This document shows, piece by piece, positions 9,527 to 24,500 of a DNA stretch of 64,000 nt. The notes beneath the pieces were generated by a model that was given only the letters and a program-made list of their open reading frames with translations, ran no database searches and was not told the origin of the DNA. The translations under genes and the position numbers were made by a program. Within the stretch, counting starts at the first letter, position 1. Each line of letters begins with the position of its first letter. Source of the stretch: Ceriagrion tenellum (Eukaryota; Arthropoda; Insecta; Odonata; Coenagrionidae); contig OY720633.1 in the NCBI GenBank assembly GCA_963169105.1, positions 39,386,795 through 39,450,794 of the forward strand, read 5' to 3'.

Positions 9527-12500
9527 CTGTAATTTGGAAGAAAACAAAACAAATGCGCATTGTAAAGTTTGACGGCAATGAAGGCTCCACCATCCACATC
9601 AGGAAGCAATCCCATAGAAATGTAATGTTTCTGATTTCAGTGAGTACATCATCATTTGATGTCTGACAATGAAATCGCCTCTCAATATAGATATAGGCCA
9701 ACAACTAGGGAGGATTTAGCCTAAAATGATTTCAATGTCATTAAATTCATATTAGGGCTAGATAAAGATAAATGAGTGATACATTTGAATAACAATAACA
9801 TACCTTTTCACGCTACTGAACCCTCTAATTGAACAAGTACATAAATTGGATCTAGAGTTTTTCAGCAGAGTGAATCTTTTGAAAGAGCTTCTAGATTCTG
9901 TTATGTACATACCTATTTGTTTATCCCGAGTTTTTGTACCCTTTCGTAGGCAGTATCCTCAGGAATCACATAAAAGCCATTTTCTGACAAGGCTAACAGC
10001 AATGGCAGCAAAAGCTGAACACAAACAAACAATGACACAGCAGATCCCAGATATTCAAAGGGAAAATTGAAATTGAATGCTGCTAAATGCCAATATGGAT
10101 GAAACACATGAAAAATAGTTTTTTTTATGTCTAATTTATCCATATCACATTCAATAAAAACTTTAGAGGATTCACAAACTTCTCCAGAATAGAATGAAAA
10201 TAAATTGTAGGCAACTTTCCATATTATTATTTAAGGTACTAACATCAATAATTGAAGTCGATACGACATGATTAAATGGAAATGGCGCTTTAATTAGCTT
10301 CATTGATAAGGAAAGTCTGTTATGATTAATGGATTGTACCTTAATTTCCACTTTTAATAGCTAAGGTCAATGTTGAAAGCATACTGTTTTTAAGAAACTA
10401 ACAAAAACACAGTAGTTATTTGTGCTGACTCACAGGGTAAAGCAGGAACCTCCTAGTGAGAAATAAGATTTGCTGGGAACTAGAAGCCAAATTGTACTTC
10501 TAAGACCACATATAGGTCCAAAATCAAGTAAAAACAAAAGAAAATGCTTTCAACAAATTTGAGGATTGCAAACCAAGTCCAAGTACCATCAAAATTCATT
10601 AAAGAGCAAACACCTCAAAGTGATTGGCTTCAACCTCACAGACAGTAGAGGTAAGCACACGATTTGGACTGCTTCAGGGACATCATATGTTCCGTAGTCC
10701 TGAAAACGTGTCCCATTAAAGCCCTAAAAAAATCCAAAGACGGTAAAAATTCCTTAATACATCAACTGGCAAAAGCAATCTGCGATAACCAGGGATCCGC
10801 TTTGAGCCACGGTCAAGGCTAATGATTTTTCCACAATGAAAACCCCATAGTTTGCCTGCATTGGGCAACGTGAGAGCTAGTAGATGAAACTAGCACTGGC
10901 ACAGAAATATACAGTAACAGAAACAGGAATATCTCAATTTCAGGGCAAATAGTGATGATTACCAGAAATAAAATATTAATTTGGAGTTTTATCTATTGTG
11001 ACCCATTCTTCACATAAGATGAAAATCGTCCCATTATTTTGTAAACACTTCAGCACAGTGAAAATGATTTCACTAGTAGCATTCCGTGATACTTGCACAA
11101 TGGGAAATCATTTCCATATCATAATGTGGTTCAACCAAGATAAGCCCAATAATTTGATATACAGTAGAACCCGGATAAGAAGTTCCCGCATTAGAAGTTT
11201 TCCCATCTAAGAAGTTTAATTTTTCAAGTCCCAAAATAAACCTAGTAAGGAGTGTACTAATTTTTCCCGGATAAGAAGTTCCCGCTTATTAAGTTTTCCC
11301 GGCTAAGAGGTCTCAACCAATGATACCCCGATAACAATTTTGTACAAAATTCTACCCACATACAAAGTTTTATAGGATTTTAATACAAATTTTGACTATG
11401 AATTTGGACGAAGTCTGATTTTATTCAAAATTGTCAACGTTACGTTTAAACTAAACTTGATTGGTAGCAAGTAGCCAACATTTCTTGGTGAGATGATCTG
11501 ATCTTGCGGAATGTGCAACTCATGTACTATTTTGCATCCCAAAAAATCTAATGATTATTCTGCTTCCATATTCGATTGGCAGCTGGTGGCCGTAATTTCT
11601 CAATGAGTGACATCATTTGATCCTGTGTAAAGTGGAAATAGCCAACTGCAGTACATCCCAAGATACATCGGTGTTTGTACAAGACCTCAACGTGCCTATC
11701 ACGACACTTAATGGCACAATGTCAAAAAAGACTCAACTGAAATCTCGATTAGGCGAGACATTCTGTAAAAGTAAGAGGAAGCGGTTAGGCAAGTATGAAG
11801 AAGTGGAGAGAAAGCTATTAGTATGGTTTAAGCAAACTTTCTCTTTAAATATACCGGTGAATGGTACCATGCTGAAGGAAAAGGCAGTTGAAATTGCAGA
11901 TAGACTAGGTGTGGATTTAAATCCTTCAAATGGGTGGCTGGATAGATTTAAAAATAGAATTGAGTTAGCTAATAAAACTATCTGTGGAGAATCTTGGAGT
12001 ATGAATACATTAGAAGTTGAGGAATGGAAAAGAACTGTTTTGCATCCTCTTCTTGAAGAATACAAACCTTGTGATGTTTTCAATACTGATGAACTTGGCT
12101 TATTTTCTACTCTTCTCCCTAATAAGACATGCATTTAAAGGTGAAAGTTGCCATGGAGGAAAAATGAGAAAAGAGAGAATGACAGTTCTGGTTGGAGCTA
12201 TTATGGATGCGACTGAAAAACTTCCATTACTAGTTATTGGAAAATACAGGAAGCCCAGATGTTTCTAAAATGTCAATAATTTACCTTGCAAGTACAAGAA
12301 ACAATAAAAGTGCTTGGATAACTTGTACCATTTTCAAGGAATATCTTAAGGCTCTTGATTCCAGTATGGGGGGTAAAAATTGGAAAGTAATATTATTCAT
12401 TGATAACTGCCCTGCTCACCCGAAAAACACTTGAGTATTTGAGCAATGTGACGGTTGAGTTTCTCCCCGAGAATTCCACAGCAGTTTTGCAGCCCATGGA

Positions 12501-15500
12501 TCAGGGTGTAATCAAAGTTTTGAAAACTTACTTTAGGAAGAGGCTTGTCCATAGACTGCTTTTACATGCTAGTTCTAGCATGGCTGCCCCCGTCAATAAT
12601 TTCAAGCTATCAGTGTTACAGGGTATACATTATTTAGCTGCATCTTGGGAACAAATTGGTCCTACAATGATAGCTAATTGTTTCCAAAAAGCTGGATTCT
12701 ATACAAGTCCAGAAGCGTTAATGAGCGAGGGTACATCTGTGCAGAGTAAAAATTTTGTTGACTTAGAGGGGGAGAAGATTTCGTCCAGAATGAATGGCAT
12801 AGTTTTAAAGAAATATTTGATTTCAATGGGAATTTCATGGATTTTATTGAAGTCGATGACAGTGTCATGCCTTGGTCTATGCAGACAATTGAAGAGTTAT
12901 GTGAGGGGGACCACCTGGAGCAAGAGAGTGAAGAAGAGGATGAAGATGGGAGTGTGGTACCTACTTACTGTGAGGCTATGAATGCTCTGTCTGTGTTCCG
13001 GACATTTATCGACAGTGTTTCTGGTTTTCCCGACAGCACCCTTGAAAGTTTGAATGAAGTGGAATCATTTTGTGTAGCTTTAAGGAAAAGGCTTATGAAA
13101 CAAACCACATTAGATTCTTTCTTTTTCTCCCATCCTAGAGACAATAAACTATTTGTTTAAATGAGATGAATTTGTATTAACTTTCTATTATTTAACATAT
13201 CAGGAAATATCCGATAAATTTTTGCCAGCTTTCCCTCTTAATAAGTTTTCACGCTTAAGAAGTTTTCAACCCTCTGACCCTTGAAAAACTTCTTAACAGG
13301 GTTCTACTGTATACTGCAGCATAGATAGTTTCAATTATTGAAATGAATGTGCATTCATGTGAAACCATCTGCTACAAAATGCACCAATCGGCACAAGGTG
13401 ACTGTAAAGCACCCAATACAGAAAAGTAAAATGCTTGAGCCTCGAGAGTGATACACAGACGCTGTACCAAATATTATCTCAATAAAAGCTATTAGTCATT
13501 ATAGTAGAAACTCGATTGTACAAAGCACGAAAATACAAAGTTTCGCTTTTACGAAGCAAAACTGTCGGTCCCAACAAAAAGCCTATGCTAAATACATGAC
13601 ACTATTCGAAAATATGAAGTTTTGAAAATACGAAATTTTCGAAATTACAAATCTCAGACCCAGTCCCCACAGAGAAACTGAGTTCGTTTTTATGAACTTT
13701 GTGGGGAAATCGCATCAGAAAAGTTGTCTTTCTCCCGATGTGGACACAAAAATCAGCGTTGCCGAATATAATCTATCAATTTTGTAAAATGCGTGATTTT
13801 TAGCGCATTTATCTCTCATAAGTGCCTGAGTCACACAGTATTTAAGAAATTTAAGTCATGGATAATTTAGATCTCAAGTGACCTCCATCTCGATGAGAAA
13901 ATGGTAGCTTGAGGCAATTTGTTCCTTATTTTATTTTTGTTTTAACTGTGAGCTGCATTTCCATTATGTAAACTGTCAATGTATCATGTTCATTTGTCTA
14001 AGGAGCATTTCTAGATTTTTTTGTTTTCATTTACGCATGTCTTTTGTTTTTTTTCGCGCTTTTGAGCTCATGTCAGAGCACATGGATTGTCAGTACGGTG
14101 GAGGTTGTGATGTCGTGAAGTACTTTTTTATCCAATAAAGTGGAGTCAATCATAAAACAGTGGAGTTAACTCATTCACTCTTAACCTGATTTTTAATAGG
14201 TTATGGGCCCAGACATTCGCGAACGTGGAGTGATTATATTATTCGTGAGTTTTTTTTTCGATTTTTTCGTGAGTGCGGTTTTTGAATGAGACCTCATGGC
14301 GGATGGAATGGAGAGACTAACCACTAAAAACTGGGTGCAATGGAGTACCAGGATGAAGGCGTTTCTCACTAAAAGAAAATTGTGGGAATGCATTGAACCG
14401 GGTTATGACAATCTCGATTGGGAACAGCTTTCGATAAAACAGAGGAATAGAAACAACGATGTGCTGGCATATTTAATCCAATATGTTAGTGACTGCTATC
14501 TTAACGATGTCAGTAAATGCACGAGTGTGAAGGCTGCTTGGGAGAGACTTAGAAATATCCATTGCAAGAAGAGTCCAGTTCAGTTCATCAATACCTTAGA
14601 ACAACTGTGCACTCTGTCTAAATCACCGACTGAGTCAATGATGGACTACATCGCCAAGGTGGAGAATTTGTGTGACCTGATCAGTCAACAAGGTACTCGG
14701 CTGGATGATAGCTTTGTGGCTGGTTTTTTGCTAAGAGGCTTAAGGGAGGAACGGTACAAGTCTATCATTCATGTCATGGAGCTAAATCAAGAGAATATGA
14801 ACACTGAGAACGTCAAGAATAAATTGCTGATTGAGGAGCAGAGACATCAGAGAGAAAATGTCGAGAGAACAAGACGTGAAGAGGATTTGAGGGGATTACT
14901 TTCAAGGAATACGGTGAGGAAAGTTGGAGATCAAACCGGTGTTTCTTGTCTTTTGTGCAATCGACTTGGTCATAAAGTCCGGGACTGTCCTAAGACTGTG
15001 GAGGCGAAAGCAAGAGGGACAGTAATATGCTACTCGTGTGGAGAGGAAGGCCATATTAGCGTTGTGTGTCCGAAGGGGAAGAGGTCCAGTTTCCAAAGAG
15101 GACGGAGTGGGTCCAAGCTCGAAGGGGAAGTGCAGAGACATTTCAGGAGCAAGGAAGCGAAAGTGGAGAGAGAAGACAATGTTGAGCAAGATCTAGAAGC
15201 AGTAGAGACTGTGAAAAATCTTGGTTGCGGTATGGTGAGAGTTAAATATAGAGCCTGTGTGGGGAAATCTAAGGAGGGGGTTTTGAACAATATTGAGAAA
15301 TATGAATGTAGCGACCCTAACCGTTGGTTTTTGGACAGCGGGTGTAATGCTCATATGACCCCTCATCGTGATCTGCTGGACAATTTTTGTAATTACGTAG
15401 GGGGGAGTGTGAAGGTAGCTAAGAAGGAGGAACCATGTGCAGTAAAAGGCTATGGGACCGTTACAATGAAAGTTTCTGACGAGTGTGGTGGATGGACGCT

Positions 15501-18500
15501 TGGATTGAAACATGTTTTGTGGGTACCTGACGTGAGTGATAACCTCCTGTCAGTGAGACAACTTGAGAAATCAGGCTTTAGTTTCAACATTGATAATGGG
15601 CTATTTAAGGGATATGATAAACTGGATGGCGATAAGGAAGTGTTGTGTGCCCGAATTGTGGAGGATGACATGTATGCCTTGGACTGTGACTGGTACGAGA
15701 TGAGCAAAGCTGAGTGCAGTGATCCTAGTTCTTCATCTCACCAACCACCAGCAATCAACCCATGGACAGAAGAGGTGACAGTCCTCAAGGCGGTGACCCG
15801 AGACACCTGGCATCAACGCTTTGGGCATGCAAGCAACATCCCCGGCTGTGAGTTCATCCCTAGAGGAGATGTTGTGGACTGTGATGTATGCCATCAGGGT
15901 AAGGCAAAAAGACTTCCATACCCAGACAGAGAGGAGAAGTCATCAGGGTTACTTGAATTAGTTTATTCTGATGTGTGTTATGTGAAGCCTGAGAGTAAAG
16001 GCGGTGGGAATTATTTTTGTACTTTTACTGATGATTGTTCAAGGTATAGTGAAGTTTGTATTTTGAAAAGGAAAAGTGATGTGTATGACAGTTTTCTAGA
16101 GTATAAAAATAGAGTTGAAAAGTTGTTGGGTCAAAAGATTAAGTCCTTTCAGTCAGATAATGGGACAGAGTACAAAAATGAGAAATTTAAATCTTTGATC
16201 AAGGAGGAAGGGATACTTCATAGATTTTCTATGGCAGGTGCACATCAACAGATGGGAGTAGCAGAAAGACTCAATCAACAGTTATTAACTCTTGCTAGAT
16301 GTATGCTTATTCAAGCTGGTATGTCTGCCAATTTTTGGGGGGAAGCCATAGACACTGCTTGTTTCATTAAAAACAGGTGTGTATCTTCAGCTTTAAATGG
16401 CAAGACACCTTATGAGCTGTGGTTTAAGAAGGGATTGAGTGAAAAGGAGATACAGAGGATGAGAGTGTTTGGCTGTGAAGCATGGGTGTTCAAGGAAACC
16501 GAGAAAGGTAGAAAGATGGAGCCTAGGGCTGATAGATGTGTCATGCTTGGTTATCCCAGAGATAAGAGAGGCTATCGGTTGTGGAACACTACTGATAACT
16601 GCGTGGTGTACTCCAGAGATGTAAAATTTGAGGAGAAAGTTTTTCCAATGAAGGATAAGATGAAAGTTAATTCAGATGTTAGTGTCTTAGAGTCACCTTT
16701 TGCAATAAATGTGTCAGATGTTGAGAGTAGTGACAATTATGATTCTGAGACAACTAGTAATGATTCTGATAACAAATATAATGACATTGATGGTGGGAAT
16801 GTGCATTATGACAGTAGTATTAATGTGGTGCCTTTAGATGAAAGTTTGACTGAGGTTCAGAGTCAAGGGGGAGCAGGTATCGTATATGATGTTTCTGATG
16901 ATGAAGTAATTGCATCACCTGTATTGCGCAGATCTGAAAGGATCAGAAAGATTAAAGAAGTCTGTCCTTGTTGTCACACAGCTGTTTATAGTAGTAGTTG
17001 TGAGACATGTGAACCAAAGACTGTAGAGGAGGCGTTAAAGAGTATGCACAGAAACGAATGGATTAAAGCAATGGAAGAGGAAATGTCTTCCTTAAAGGGA
17101 AATAAAACGTGGGATCTAGTTAAGAAACCTGAAAAATGTAAATTAATTGGCACCAAATGGGTCTTTAAAGTTAAAAGGGATCAAGATGGTGATATTGTCA
17201 AATTTAAAGCCCGCCTTGTGGCTCAGGGTTTTAATCAAGTTAAGGGAATGGATTACAGTGAATCTTTTAGTCCAGTTGTGAAGCGGAAAGTCATTCGTCT
17301 CATGATGGCTCTAGCCATTAATAACAATTGGAGCTGTCATCACTTAGATGTCAAATCAGCCTACCTTAACAGTGAAATTAAAGAAGACTTGTATATTAAG
17401 CAACCTGAAGGGTTTGTTAGTGAAAAGTATCCTAAGCATGTATGTAAACTTAACAAAAGCATGTATGGGTTAAAGCAAGCGGGGAGAGATTGGAATGATC
17501 ATTTACACAAAATATTGACTGGTTTGAGAATGTGTAGATCTATAAGTGATCAGTGCCTTTATGTTAACCCAAATAAGAAGTTGTTTGTTACTATATATGT
17601 AGATGATTTAGGAATCTGGGGTCAATCAGATTTAGTGGAATCATTTATCAAGAACCTGTCGACAAAATTGAATATAAGAGACTTAGGTTTTCCATCCAAT
17701 TTCTTGTCTGTAAAATTTGTTAAAGACTGTCAAGGAAATGTCAAAATGAATCAAACAGGTTATATTGAATTTGTGTTGTCAGAATATGGCATGTCTGATT
17801 GCAAGGGACTGAGAACCCCTTTGTCTGTCCCGACCAAAGACTCAATTGAACCAAAGGTATGTGATACTCAAACTTGTGATGTTACGTGCTATAGAAGTGC
17901 TGTGGGTAGCTTACGCTATATTACTAACATTACTCGTCCTGATATTATGTTTTCTGTATGTAAACTAAGCCAGAAAAATGAGAGACCTACCCTAGCTGAC
18001 TGGAAAGAGGTGAAGCATCTCTTGAGATATTTAAAACAGACCAAGGACTTGTCTTTATGCTATTCAAATGGTGATAAATCAGTTGGCGTGTATGTGGATG
18101 CAAGTTGGGCTAAGAATAAGAGTGATGGAAAGTCTGTTACCGGTTATGTTATTACTATGGCAGGAGCTGCTGTCATATGGAAAAGTGTAACTCAAAAGAG
18201 ACTCTCTTTGCACAATAATGAATCTGAAGTTTAAGCAATGGTAGATGTATTGAGTGAAATTAAATGGTTTAATGTTTTTCTTTTAGATATTAACCAAACC
18301 AAGTGTATTTCTAAGCCGTGTGTGATATTTGCCGACAATCAAGGTGCTATCGAAATCTCAAAGGGAGAAAGTGTGTCTGATAGGACTAGACATTGTGCTG
18401 TTGAATCATATGTCCTTCAGGAATCTGTAAGAAACCAACTTGTCGAATTCAGGTATATCACCTCAAACAATAATGTTGCTGACTTATTAACAAAGTCTCT

Positions 18501-21500
18501 GTCGGCCGATAGCACGCAAAGGTTTTGTAATATGTTAGGGTTATCATAAATGTATCAATTAATCAATTTTTTGGTCTAATTATGGTTGATTTACTGGTTA
18601 AGATTTTGTTGAAAACACAAAAGTTTCTGTAATGTGTTGACTCAAGTGCCAAAGGAGTATGATTTAGTTTGTTTTTTTTTGTAAAAAAATCTTGAAATGA
18701 GGGGGAGTGTCAATGTATCATGTTCATTTGTCTAAGGAGCATTTCTAGATTTTTTTGTTTTCATTTACGCATGTCTTTTGTTTTTTTTTCGCGCTTTTGA
18801 GCTCATGTCAGAGCACATGGATTGTCAGTACGGTGGAGGTTGTGATGTCGTGAAGTACTTTTTTATCCAATAAAGTGGAGTCAATCATAAAACAGTGGAG
18901 TTAACTCATTCACTCTTAACCTGATTTTTAATATAAACAATTCTCTTTTGGTTATAACTCGTGTGGCGTCACGTACTCACTTCCATGCGATATTAGTGGC
19001 AATTTTAATTTACTGAGTGCTCAAATGGAAAAATGACGCAATTAAATGATGGGAAATATGACTGGGATACCTGTCGCAGTCACTACCTCAAAAATCCATG
19101 GTTTCACTATGAATAAACCCGTGTTTACTCCTGCCATAGCCCGTATTTCAAGAGACAACAGAAAAAAAGTTTCCAAGAATTTGCGAGGATATAGCCATCC
19201 CTGCGATTGATAAAATTTTTCCTTTAAAATGGATTATTTCAAATTTGAAACAGATAACCCAATTGGGAGAGTGGGTCAACATTATAATATTACACTGTAT
19301 AAGACCTATGATAAACCGCCAAGACCCTTCAACCTGAAGAAGCAGTCGATGAAAATATCGTCCTATGAAGTATAGTTCATCGCATGAGTTAACCAGAAAA
19401 CTGAAATCTTTAAAATAAAATCACCATGGAAGCCTTCTTTTTAACTTAATTCCAAGATGTTGTTGGAGTAACTCTATGAAATTTTACTGCAACCTACTTT
19501 CTTCCATTAACTACTACAGTGAATTGAGAAACCAGGCCTTGATACATTACATTTGATCTATCATCACTGCTATCCCTGATTTCCACAAGATAAATGACCA
19601 ATCGAATCAGATTTCATTGTGATGGCATGAGTAACTTTAAATAACTCAATAATGGAATGGAGAACACTGAATCTGGAATATCTCCACGATGCCCATTTAG
19701 AATGAAGTTTCTCTTTCATGCCATTGTGAATAAAAAATACCGAAAATTGGGGAGTGATTCGATAATAACTTTTTAAGTACAAGGTATTTCATTAGCTTCT
19801 ATGTTTAAGCTTACCGAAGTTGGAATATTAGGACCTCAATGGATAAAATGGCATTCAGCATTACACCCACGACGCAAACAGTTTATGCATAGAAGGATAA
19901 AGAAATAATTGCTTATTTATTTACCGGATTAATGTTTTGCAGAATAGAACTATAAGCACGAATCATCAAAGTGAAAAGGGACTAGGTCAGGAGTTAATTT
20001 CTCTTACTCAAACTTCAATGAGCAGTGAAACCGATTACCTTGGAACAAAATAATATTTATTCCCAAGTTCGTATATCCTGCAGGCTATATGGAAGAAGCC
20101 ACAAATAATGACCTGAGAAGGATTTTTTAAATAGACTGAGTTGTTTGCTAATTTTACCTATTTTAAAGCAATAAAGAAATGGCGATTGGAAGCACAGTCT
20201 GGCCAGCTACTGTCTTAACTGCATAGACTGAGAAATATAGATAAGCCTTGGTTTGGTGAAGTGCCATCATTGCAATCAAAGGCATTTTCTGGGCGGCAGT
20301 TGAAGCGCTTGTTCGTTCTTTACAAACTGTAATCTGAAATTCGATTTTCTTTGGTACCGTTCTCCATGACCTCCACATTAATATTCCATCAGTCCAAAAA
20401 AATCTCACCATTTAGAACCGAAAACTTGGTATACCCTGAGCTGATAAAGATATGGAAAATGTCTGGATCACGCCCAATTTGTCATCAGGCGATTAGTAAT
20501 TGGAACGAAATAATATTTCTTCTCAAGCACATATATCCAGGAGGCGATGTGGAAGAAACCAAAAAAAATGACCAGAGAAGGATTTTAAAAATGGATTGAG
20601 TACTTTGCTCATTTTACCTATGATTGAGTGATAAAGAAAGGGTGTTTGGAAGCACGGTCGGGCCAGCTACTGTCTTAACTGTGCAATTGTTACAAAACAA
20701 ATGCCTCTATTTAACACCCACAAAAAGTCAATGATACACAAAAGATATTGCCACACAAGTGGCACATCCTGATTAGCCACAGATTATGAAAGCTAGTGTC
20801 TCACACAATATGCAGAACATACTTTATGTATATCTTCTAAACTGGGCGAAAATTTTGCAAAAAAATTATGATCACCAACTAAAAATCTTTTGCATAGGGA
20901 ACTAAGAGGTGATAGTTATTTCACGATCGTTTGTGTCATTTAGCTTATGATATAAAGGCATTATTTCGAATGCTTTCACAAATAATGACTATGAATCATT
21001 TTAAAATGTTTCCAAAGACCAGAGAAGTCAGGGGCGAAGGGGAAATATATTTCACAATTTATTAAAAAGGTTCAAAAATATGACACTTGAAAATACCAAG
21101 TGCCAATTTTTCGGTCACGCCAACTTCATATTATCGAATTGTACAGTATTCAACTAAATGCCATATCCCTAATTGATTAGAAATCATTCATAAATATTCT
21201 TACATATTTTCCATTATCGTGCACCCTGCTTGGCAGTCCAGAGGTCATCAAACTTCCATCCAATCTCATGTATGACCATTTTCCACCCTTTTCTGATCCT
21301 TTACTCCACAAATGTAGTGATGACTGCACAGGAAACTTATTAAGACCCTGAAGAAATAACAATACAAAAATAAATATAACCTAGACCAATGTGAAAGAAG
21401 TCAGCAGTCTTCTCTTATATGTATATATTGAACTACAAGAACATTAAGGTCACTAAAAAGTCAAAATACCTAAAACATCTCACCATGTAATTTTAACAAA

Positions 21501-24500
21501 AACTATCTTATCTTAATGAAATCATTTTTATTGAATATTTTGGCTGCCTTCATGGCATAATGAACTGAACCTTGTAAGGCAGACCTTCATGCCTAGTCAG
21601 GTACATATATATTATGTCTTTGAATGGAGAAATTCTTTCCTATTCCTAGGAATATAATGCCAAACACTTAGGAATTAGAACACCCTCCAAACAGCGTGGC
21701 TAAGGAGCAGTTGGGAGTGGAACATGGGAGTATGTAGATGGATCAATTAAACATATTATGACCATCTCTGAGTTTCATTCCTCAAATCCCTATCAAATTG
21801 TCGGTGACACCTCGTTGAGAGTCGGGGTTTTACACATATATAATGAGTTAGTAACAAAAGAATCAGCTCAAATTTGATTTGCACTAATTAAATTAAAAAA
21901 TTATACTGGGTGTCCGACATCCAGCAACCTGTGACATAGACAACTGTGCTGAAGGGTTAATCTGATTGGCAGGAGTATTAAGACCTAAAAAAATACTGAT
22001 GCTTGAGCTGTACAAAGACATTTTTGCAGAAGGCAAACCTAAACTTGATCATGGTTATTCATGGTTCAAATTCCAGGCTTTTACTGCTTCAAAGGCTGGG
22101 GCTTCTTTTTTTAAATGCTTCCATGAGGTGCTTGCAGCTCTAGATATGCCATCACAGGAAGTGTAATATGACAGAAAAAGACAGACATCATGACGTTATC
22201 AACAGCATTTCCTGAAAGTAACACCTAATTTCACAAAAGAGAAATTATTGAGAAATGGCCTAACACCAACAGTTCCAGTGGTGAAATTAAATTAATAAAT
22301 AAAAGGAGTTAAAGCAAAGAAAGGCCACGTTTCAAATGTGATGGCATAATGGCAATTCCTTTCTTTTAACATTCATAAAAATTTAATTACCCCTTTAATA
22401 ATGGTACGAAAGGATGTCTTAATTTTAGTGAACAGCCACGATGGGAGACTGCTTATAATGCATGGCCTCATATTTGTGGTGACAAGCATGGAACAACAAA
22501 AAGTTTACATGAAAATTTTTCACCTCCTGCAGCATGAAAAATGCAATGCCAAGGCATACCAGGTTAGGTACCAGTCAATCCATATGAAACAGATTTAACA
22601 TTTATCCTTTAAAATATGTCTATTTTCTTTCAAACACTTTTTCTTCATCCACTTCAAAACTGGAAATGGACTAAAAGGTAACTAGTCTTATGAAACCAGG
22701 CAATGTTAGTTGCCATACTTGAATTTATAATATTACTGTAAAACTATGATGTGTAATGCACACTACACAACTCTCAACATTTTACAGACGTTACAGAACA
22801 TTCATTAAAAAAATGAGTCCTGATTAATAAATCAATAACTAATACAATTTTTACAAAATTATTTTTATAAGGTTAGCATTAAAATGGACAGTTTTGAGGA
22901 CATTTGAGTTTTCAGTAATCATGTACAATATGATGTGGACACATATCGGTTTTCAGTCCTATATATCATTAAGGCATCAAATAGATATTGCAACTATGTA
23001 CATGGGATAATACGGTGCTGCATTTTGGTCATACATTCTGATTCACCTATGTGTTTAATGCTTTTTACAGTGATATAAGGGTAAGAGGGTCACCGACCAT
23101 CTATTTACTTGCTCCACTAAGAGAGGGCATTCTTACAGCTCTTCTTACTACCCTTATTTTCCAGGCTGCGAGTTATTTTTACTCTAAGTCAAGGAAAAAT
23201 ACTGCTTTAACGCTGCCACATAAGTGTAAGCAATTCAGACATAATCCCAATCTTCACCGTATCAACTAGAATAGTGGTTGGCAAATCATGGCTCACAAGC
23301 CACATGCGGCTCTTTGGCCCCTTGAGTGAGGCTCTTCCATACGTGAGGGTGTTGGTCAGTCGGGTGATGGGAGACGCGGTGCAGGTGGGCCGTGGGAGGC
23401 ACAGGGCATCGGAGGTATGCACGAGTTGAGTGAGCCTGTCTCATTGTGTAGCAGTTAGTGCTAGTTGCATCCAAAAATTGTGGGCAAGTGACTAATGTAC
23501 CTACTTAAAGCATAAAGTTACCTGAATTTTTTCCAACCAGCTGCAAATCCTACAGGTATTTTTGTCATCAATTTAAGAATTATAATAATTTTGTGTTGGT
23601 GGTTTGATTACTATAAATTAAAACATTTTTTTGGTGCCCTATAAGACATGGCTACAAAGAAGAAGAGAAGAAAAACGGAAGACGAGAACCGTGAATTTAA
23701 AGTTGAATGGACCAAGACTTACCCGTTTTTTCAAAACTAAAATGGCCCTCTAACCTTCTGTCTTTTTTGTCAGGAAAAATTGGCACTTAACAAGAAATCA
23801 AATTCGTAGAGACACTTTACAACTAAAAACCTGTCATTAAGACCTAAATATCCAGTCAGTGATGCAAGGAAGAGTTGAGGAACTTCAGAAAAGTCAAGAA
23901 AAATCAAGTTCTGTATTTAATTAGAAGATGCTATCTTGCAACAATGTTAATATGGCAAGTTCTGTGGCTAGTCAAGCGATTGCTGGGAGAAGAAAACCAT
24001 ACAAAGACGGTGAATTCATAAAAAGTTGTTTTATGACTGCATCCAAAGAGCTATTTCAGGATTTTAAGAACAAAGCAAATATTCTAAAAAAATATAGGGT
24101 TACCATTGTCAACTAAAAAAGTGAAAGATAGAACAGTCAAAATGTCTTCGAATATAACCAATCAGCAAGTCGAAGATCTTACATTGGTTTCTTCTCTATC
24201 AATAGCAGCTGATGAGTCTTATGACAAATAATGATACAGTGCAAGTTTCACTTTTTGTAAGATTTATTTCATCTACAGGTCCTAAAGAACTTTTACGATT
24301 ATTGCCACTCAAAGGTCAAACAGGTGGATAGGATATAGCAAATGCTGTAAATGAGTGCATTAAAAACCATCAAATTCCACTTGATAAAATTGTCTCAATT
24401 TCAACAGACAGTGGGAAAAGTATGACCAGCATAAGAAACAGGTTCGTTGCTATTTTGAAAGAAAAAATCACAAGATACCATTTCATCATTCATTAAAGCG

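Larger units (their letters stand above)
13974..18933 (+). mobile_element. Young copia LTR retrotransposon (family A)
   Basis: LTRs lie at 13974-14198 (225 bp) and 18708-18933 (226 bp). They differ visibly only by one T in a T-run. The target duplication is TAAAC at 13969-13973 and 18934-18938. The primer site GGTTATGGGCCCAGA follows the left LTR and a polypurine tract (AATGAGGGGGAG) precedes the right LTR. One long gag-pol frame is broken by a single stop. Near-identical LTRs mean a recent insertion, into the last intron of SNX17 in antisense orientation. Confidence 0.96.
18939..21203. other. SNX17 intron sequence with a local direct duplication
   Basis: It lies between the copia element and SNX17 exon 8. 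Apart from the duplicated 190-bp unit at 20032 and 20491, nothing is recognised. Short ORFs are not supported. Confidence 0.5.

Noticed and set aside
9316..9704. Open frames on both strands overlapping the last SNX17 exon
   Set aside because: They are shadows of the true exon in other frames.
15030..15707. Minus-strand open frames inside the copia element
   Set aside because: They are antisense shadows of gag-pol with no motifs.
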